A stretch of DNA of 64,000 nucleotides from Linnemannia elongata (Eukaryota; Mortierellomycota; Mortierellomycetes; Mortierellales; Mortierellaceae), in contig JAXBDG010000017.1 in the NCBI GenBank assembly GCA_036320915.1, forward strand, positions 868,001-932,000. The letters run 5' to 3'. The position numbers and the translations under genes are program-made. Of the stretch, positions 57,804-64,000 are shown piece after piece. Position 1 is the first letter of the stretch; every line of letters starts with the position of its first letter. The notes below the pieces were generated by a model, which saw only the letters and a program-made list of their open reading frames with translations, was not told the origin of the DNA and ran no database searches.

Positions 57804-58637
57804 ATTGAGATGACAGTCGGGACAAGGGCCTACTCCGAATATTTTCCCCTCCTTTCCCGATAAAGGACGCTCTCCCAGGTTCCTTCAAGAACAAGACCAA
57901 AAATACCAGCTATTGCGACGGTCCAAGGAGGACCACAGTCGACAATGGCCAACAGAGTGTTGTCGATACCAGCAGGAGTGATGGGGAGCGTCAAGGTTGA
58001 GGAGCGGAAGACGAGGGTGTATGAGGATCTTGGGAGACGCGAGATGTTGTAAGAGAGGCCAGTAGTGTGGTCGTTTGAGTTTTATCCATAGAGCATGTCC
58101 CTTGCGGAAGTGCCAAAAAAGCGCATATCATTTTCATTACACGTGACTATTAGAAACATTTAAGTATCGGATCAATGTCTGGAGTTACTGTTCTTTCTCT
58201 TGCAAATATCGGATCTTTTTTCGTATGTGTTTTGGCACCATGAAGGCGCAGTGATGGATACGGCGGATGTCTGAACAGGAACCATTGGAGGGTTCAATGG
58301 TACATGGCAACAGGATCCCGATGGTGTAAGGGATGCTTTCCGGTCGATACAAGCTCGGACGGATGGATACCGCTTTGGATGGCTCGATATCGCGGACTGG
58401 CGCACTTTCAGGAAATAAATTTATGGTCATCACAGGAGGAATCCAACATCAAATCGACTCCATCTACTCCCTGCACTTGAGCTCCCTTTAAACCACTCCA
58501 GGAACCCAGGAAGCACCACGTACCCAGGAAACAAGCTCTACTTTGCAAAGATAGAAAGTTGACCCCAATGCCTGTTTTTTCTTTGAACTTGTTTTGTTTC
58601 AACCTTCAAATAGCTATCACCCTAAACTACGATAGCC
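57804..58637. other. Intergenic with an orphan reading frame
   Basis: On the minus strand about 58077-57827 is open. Its translation has a plausible hydrophobic stretch (IVDCGPPWTVAIAGIFGLVL) ending in a charged tail and stop, but it is closed upstream by a stop and has no ATG or clear acceptor. It could be the remnant of a membrane-protein exon. The right end holds the RPS0 promoter. Confidence 0.4.
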
Positions 58638-59879
58638 ATGTCTGGATTGCCTACTATTCTCAAAGCCACCGAGGAGGACATCAAGCTCCTTCTTTCGGCC
58701 CAGTCCCACTTGGGAACCAAGAACTGCGATGTTCACATGGAGCCCTACGTCTACAAGCGTCGTGCTGATGGTAATGCTTCTATCAAAAGCATTCTTCTCA
58801 GGAACATTGGAAGTTGGACATAGGATGCAGTATCAAGTGCTGCGATATGGCGGTTGGAAGTGGTTGTGGAGGATATAGTTGTCATTATGGACACCAGCAC
58901 CCTTGAGCGACAACACATCAACACTTTGCAATATCACATCGACAAATTGAACATGTTAAGAAAGAACGACGTTGAAGCAGGATCAAAAGTGTCTGGAGGC
59001 ACAGCAGCTCGCTTCTGGTTGTGAGCAGGGACGCGTATAATGTCCGACAAAGGCCACAGGAATAAGAACGCGCGAGGCTTTTCAAAGGGGCTAGACTCTG
59101 GAGGCGTGACGCGAGCAAAGCGAAGGCACGGCCAGGCAACCGAAGCAGAATACTGGCGTTAACACAAGACATCTTCCCTTGTTACTTCAAACTTTGGTTC
59201 ATTGTGAATAGGTCTCCACATCATCAACATCGGCAAGACCTGGGAGAAGATTGTTCTCGCTGCCCGTATCATTGTTGCCATTGAGAACCCCGCCGACATT
59301 TGCGTCATCTCTGCCCGCCCCTACGGTCAGCGTGCTGCCTTGAAGTTCGCTTCGCACACCGGAGCCCAGGCCATTGCTGGCCGCTTCACCCCCGGTACCT
59401 TCACCAACTACATCACCCGTGCCTTCAAGGAACCCCGTTTGATCATTGTCACCGACCCCTTGACCGACCACCAGGCCATCAAGGAGGCCTCGTACGTCAA
59501 CATCCCCGTTATCGCTTTTGCCGATACCGAGTCCCCCCTCCGTTACGTCGATGTTGCCATCCCCACCAACAACCGCTCCAAGCACGCCATCGGTCTTGCC
59601 TACTGGATGTTGGCCCGTGAGGTTCTCCGTCTCCGTGGCACCATCTCCCGCTCTGCCCCTTGGGACATCATGGTCGACATGTTCTTCTACCGCGACCCCG
59701 AAGAGAAGGCCGAGGAGGAGGCTGCTGCCCTTGCTGCCGATAAGCCCGTCGAGGTTGAGGCCGAGACCGGTACCTGGGCCCCTGGTGAGGCTGCCCCCGC
59801 CGCCGCTGGTGACTGGACCGCTGAGGAGGCTACCGCTGACTGGTCTGCTGCCCCCACCACCGACTCGTGGGCTGCTTAA
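58638..59879 (+). CDS. RPS0: 40S ribosomal protein S0 (uS2, laminin-receptor family)
   Basis: Two exons (58638-58770 and 59212-59879) give 266 residues. This small-subunit protein is needed for 20S pre-rRNA maturation and 40S assembly. [40 protein letters not shown] and [17 protein letters not shown] are all uS2/RPSA signatures. The tail is acidic with TADWSA and TTDSWAA repeats, as in eukaryotic S0. Codon use is extremely C-ending, the strongest bias in the window. The 441-nt intron shows no obvious box C/D snoRNA. AATAAAA at about 59953 is a likely polyadenylation signal. Confidence 0.98.
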
Positions 59880-60628
59880 GTCATCTCGACTCCTTTGCTC
59901 GCACACACCCTTTTTTTTGTTCGGACAGCTGTGAGTTGTTGACTTGTTCTCGTAATAAAAAACGACCCTTCTCTCTCACATATTCTCGTCTTTGCTGTAA
60001 ATGAACTGTTTGTTCGAGAGAGCATGATGTCTATTAGAGAACGTGGATGCCGGCCGGGTGAGTGGAACGAGGGTTCACTTTTCTCTACAAATGAAGAAAG
60101 CGCCGAAAATACACAGAATACTCATGCGGGGTGAAATTTTTTTCCCAATGTTTGAGACAAACGTTGAAGATCTAGCCCCTATGCACCATGGCCGCGGGGG
60201 ATCAACGAAGGTGCTCCTTTTATGCTTCAGAAACCAGGTAGGATCCTAAATCCAAGTCAGTAGTCCTTCAAGAGTCAGAAAGAGAACTCCCGGGGAGGCG
60301 CCGAAGAGGAACATGCCTTTTTTCTATCTTTGCAATGAGGTTTCGTGTTGTTGGGCACGTTTTCGGTTACTTGAGATCGAGGAGACATCCATTTTTGTCT
60401 TCCACTCTCGGACATTTTTTTTGTAACCCACCAGGTTTTAATTGGCCATGAGGACAGTTACTTGGTGCATAAAATGGTGCCGTGTTGAGCTTTTGGAACC
60501 CTTTTCGACCTCTTGTTTCTTCATCCCCCACTCCAACCTTTTTCATTTCCTTCCATCCGCCGTTCTTCCTCCCATATTTCACGACGCTTGTTGCATTATA
60601 CACCCATATCGACAATTAAAACGAAGAA
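59880..60628. other. Intergenic, RPS0 3' end and RING-gene promoter
   Basis: No gene recognised. A C/T-rich leader precedes the RING gene from about 60500. Confidence 0.5.
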
Positions 60629-61767
60629 ATGGCACCGCTTGCTTTGTCGCCATGGCTGCTGCAGAACAGCTCGGCTGTGCCTAGCTTCTTCATGACAGAA
60701 GTCGACGACCAGCCTAGCTATGACCAGGTAACAAAAGGCTTTGTTAACAGCAAGTTGTGGATGCAGTATGAAAGAACTATCTAACAACTTGTTTGTTCGT
60801 ATATGTTGTTAGGCGGCGGCAGCGTATCTTTCGGCACGGATCTTAACAATCGGAGGAGTGACACTCTTCTTCCTCGGTTTGTGTAAGTTCACTAGTCGCT
60901 TTCTACTTTTTTCCCTTCTTTTTTCTGGTTGTGCCGCTCGCTGACATCTTCTCCTCTACATATCCTTCTCATAACTTCTCCTTTACAGGCTGCATAGGAG
61001 CAGTATTGCTAAGATTCAGCAGACAACAACACCTCGATGTACAACGGATAGAATTCACTAAGGAGTGTGTCCTCGACCAGGACGCCATCCATCGCTCGCT
61101 TCCCGTCCGGATCTGGCCTTCCCAACAGCAGTATATTATGGATAACGAGAATCATGTTGTTGCGTTCGTGCAGCAAATGCCTAAGAAGGTTGCAAGTAAC
61201 CATAAGGGAGGAGAGGCGTCGGTGAGGAGTGAGGATTCGGAGTCAGCTCATTCGAGAACGGCACCCAGGAGGCTACGTACGGGGATCGGGTTCGTGGAGA
61301 GGTTGTGTCATCATGGTTCAGGCTCGGTTTCTGGATTGTCGTCTTCAGGAGCTGCGGAGGTTCAGGATTCGAACGGAGGGATTCAGATGATGGCTATGGC
61401 CGCAGGTTTGAGTCCTGTCCCGACGCAGAACAGCAGTAACAGCAATGGAAGGCGGGGTAGCTATACAGAGTCGATGGCGGGGGATGTGTGTTGTTCGATC
61501 TGTTTGTGCGAGTACATTGCTGGTGACCGTGTTAGGGTCTTGCCATGCACCCATGAGTACCACGCCGAGTGCATAGGTAAGCTTTGAAACATGCTTTTAG
61601 CTGACAGCGCTTCTATTTCCAATGGTGGCTCGTGTTTTCAACTAATACCATCTTTGCTTTTTTGTCTTGTAGACATTTGGCTGACGAACAAGTCGACGCA
61701 GTGTCCTTTGTGCAAACACGATCTGTTGGACGACTTGACCCTGCCATCTCGAATACATTCCTCATAG
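60629..61767 (+). CDS. Membrane-anchored RING-H2 E3 ubiquitin ligase
   Basis: Four exons (60629-60727, 60813-60882, 60989-61576, 61673-61767) give 283 residues. One membrane helix near residues 40-65 (ILTIGGVTLFFLGLCCIGAV) is followed by a long cytosolic, Ser/Gly-rich region. The RING-H2 finger is at the C-terminus: CSICLCEYIAGD, then CTHEYHAEC and CPLC, with spacing CX2C-X14-CX1HX2HX2C-X10-CX2C once the last intron is removed. Such proteins recruit E2 enzymes to ubiquitinate membrane or vesicle cargo. Layout resembles small RNF/ATL-type ligases. The first ATG (60629) is used; a second ATG slightly downstream is in another frame. Confidence 0.88.
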
Positions 61768-63822
61768 CCTCTACATCCTATTGTCGTCTTTTCGAATGTC
61801 ACTTCGTCTTAATTCCATACAACTCTCGTAATATATTCTTGCTTAACAAGGCATGCATTAGTTGTTGTTCATTGTTCATGTCGCTCTATGCGCCCTTGCA
61901 TGCCTGTGTGCCCCTTCCACCCGCCCCCGTCTCTCCCCCTTGCATTTCTTTTTTTTTTCCCTATTGTCCCTTCCTTCATAATTCGTCGTCCTTGTATTAG
62001 TACCTGATCTGCCTGATATAAATAGTGCATCGCGTTCCTTGCTTGGCACTTGAAAAAGGGCTGTCGTGCGTGCGGCTCAACCCTTTTGTCTTTTTTTTTC
62101 CTCCACTCAATTGCTCACGCGTGTGATTGGTGATGTTCACTGTCGTATGTGATGTCATTGAATCTGGACGCGTCGATTTATCTTTCGCGTTTGTTGACAA
62201 TGCACAATGAGCAATGTCGACAGTCGCCAAGAGAGTGCAAGAAAAAAGATACCAACCTTGTTCAATTCGACACCGAAATAAATCACCCGTTTGCTGCTTC
62301 GCATGCGGCATACCAAGTGGGAGAAATAAAAATCCTAATAGATCCTTGCATGAGAAGATGTCATTACAGGTTCATTTCGTTCAGTTGGGATCGGACTGGA
62401 TCCGAGCCTTGTATGTGGACTTTGATACATGAATCTTGTTTGCTCTCTTGATGAAATATCATAATATGTGTCTAAGGTAAGAATTGGATCATGTCCGTTC
62501 ATTTGAATGAATTGGGTCGATTGGGCGTTACGCCAATGGCGGCATGCTATGCTAGGCGAACCTTGGATGGACCTGACTCTAGATGTGCGTTCGGATGGGT
62601 ATCTGCAACATATTCCCGAGGGAAGGGAACCAGGAGAAAATAAGAGTCGCAGAAGACTTGTAAAAGTAAAATACTCAGAAGGGAGGATAGCATCAGAGTC
62701 GTGGTCATCGTCCATAAATCATATACACACGACATCCATTGGCTCCCTAAGTCCTCCTTCCCCCTTCTTCTTCTCCTTTCTCCCTTTTCTCCCCCTTTCG
62801 CTTTCTTGAATCTTTTGTCAACTCCTCTGCATCTCTGTTTCTCAACGGATCGGTGGGGTCAATGCGACAAGCGCGCTGCCAAGCACTCTCAATGGCTAAT
62901 CCAAGGGCTATTTCTTTTTTCTTTATTTTTATGATTGTAATGTCCCTCAATGTTCTCTTGACTCCTCTACTCCTTCATCGCTATTGCTTACCAACCTTTT
63001 GTTCTTTCTCCTCCATAACCACATCACTATCCACATCAGATGGGGTGTTCTATCAATTCAGAGACCAAGGAGAAAATAAGAAGACTAGTTCCTTTTGCTT
63101 GTGTCTACCCCGCCTTTTCGTTCTGCTTCTTGTTTCGTGCGAGGAGGAAGAAACAATATATTTTTTTTCCCGGTTCTTGTTCCAAATGATAAAAGCGGGG
63201 ATCTCTTTTCTGTTTGTTGACTTGAATTTGGACCTGTGAAATACTTTTATGGTAGCAATGGGGGGGTTGACATGAGTGATGGGAGTCGAATGGGGAAGGA
63301 AAGACAGGGAATGCAAGAAGAGAGGGAGAAGCGAAGGTGGAGTTTGAACAAGGTGAAGAGAGAAGGTGAACTTGTTGAAGTAGTGAGAGTGTCGGGGACA
63401 GTGAGTGGTTCGTTTGAAGTTGTCTCGATTTGCCGTTCTCTGAGTGGTCACCTTTCTTCCTGACTGACTCTTTTTTTTTTGCCTTTTCGTTGCACTTTGG
63501 TGACATATTCCCCTTTTGACCTTCTTCACTTTCCTCACCTTCCTTACTTTCTTCGTCTCTCTCTCTTCTTTCTTCTTCTCGTCCTTCCAACTCTTCTCTT
63601 CTTATTCTTTCTCTTCCTTCTTCGCTTTCTTTTCCCATCAACCTCCATCGGCACCTACCTATACCTCACTCACTCATTCACTCACCTAGCTACTTCTCTC
63701 TGCTCAACCTACCTTACATTCACAAAAAGAAACAAGCAACGACCTTTCAAATATCCTTCACAGGACACAACAGCTGACCGAACAGGACACATTTCACACG
63801 CACTCTCTTTCACTTGCTCACC
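61768..63822. other. Intergenic, 2 kb, no gene seen
   Basis: Short low-complexity frames only. Two C/T-rich plus-strand blocks (about 62740-62830 and 63470-63700) lie upstream of the gene starting at 63823; the second is its likely leader. Confidence 0.5.
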
Positions 63823-64000
63823 ATGGCTACGAACGGGTCGTCCTTAGTCACTGCGACGACACTCAACCGCCCCTCAGAACCAGACTCAGACCTCCGTTCA
63901 AAGCACCTCTCACAGCCCTACAACATGCAGTCCATCAGCACAGAAAGCCTGCCCGCCCTCTTTGGCGCTGCATCGCTCCGTCGCTCAAACTCAAACGTCT
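63823..64000 (+). CDS. Start of an unidentified protein (truncated by window end)
   Basis: The first ATG after a long C/T-rich leader opens a frame that runs to the window's edge (59 codons). The N-terminus is Ser/Thr/Asn-rich and looks disordered (MATNGSSLVTATTLNRPSEP). I do not recognise it. The leader, the clean frame and the codon choice support a real gene; no domain is visible in the part present. Confidence 0.55.
   Translation, partial: MATNGSSLVTATTLNRPSEPDSDLRSKHLSQPYNMQSISTESLPALFGAASLRRSNSNV

Noticed and set aside
58771..59211. Possible snoRNA in the RPS0 intron
   Set aside because: No TGATGA box with a matching CTGA box and no clear paired ends were visible.
59199..59906. 235-codon open frame antisense to RPS0
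   Set aside because: Gly/Asp/Val-rich mirror of highly biased RPS0 codons, with no protein family resemblance.
1..64000. tRNA, rRNA or CRISPR array
   Set aside because: No convincing T-loop/A-box pairs, rRNA segments or regularly spaced identical repeats were seen on either strand.

Overview
This 64-kb window is nuclear DNA from an intron-rich filamentous fungus. The gene set is fungal: COX5, Ubp3/USP10-type protease, Lsb5-type VHS-GAT protein, Uga4-type permease and RPS0. The protein style, the 1-11 introns per gene and the long C/T-rich leaders look to me like an early-diverging lineage, most likely Mortierellaceae; that placement is from general familiarity, not a search. Exon models were built by hand from GT/AG sites, reading phase and family conservation. 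Every full model sums to a whole number of codons.

Left part (0-12 kb): a MATE exporter, then an accessory island at about 4.1-11.1 kb. The island holds the main find, a five-exon minus-strand gene (4457-9022). It encodes one predicted protein of about 1,374 residues, joining an XPG/FEN1-like flap-nuclease module to a Fanzor (eukaryotic TnpB relative, OMEGA-type RNA-guided nuclease) RuvC/zinc-ribbon module. It is followed by a degenerate minisatellite and a broken Argonaute PIWI-domain relic. The island ends at a small LDAF1/promethin-like lipid-droplet protein.

14-28 kb: an HMG-box protein with an INO80E/Nhp10-like N-terminus (chromatin remodelling), an EI24-family membrane protein, mitochondrial electron-transfer flavoprotein alpha, and a long HAD phosphatase-like protein. 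About 6 kb from 27.6 to 33.6 kb has no gene I can support.

33-64 kb: a secreted lipase, a 14-exon DENN/C1 Rab-GEF-like protein, an Lsb5-like VHS-GAT trafficking adaptor, an amino acid/GABA permease, an Sdt1/Phm8-like pyrimidine nucleotidase with an apparent 2-nt micro-exon, COX5, Ubp3/USP10, RPS0, a membrane RING-H2 ligase, and the start of an unidentified gene. These are ordinary housekeeping, trafficking and mitochondrial functions with no sign of a co-regulated cluster. Regulatory signals that stand out are three MluI cell-cycle boxes between the DENN and VHS-GAT genes, a perfect CRE upstream of COX5, and a perfect 33-bp inverted repeat between COX5 and UBP3. I saw no tRNA, rRNA or CRISPR array.
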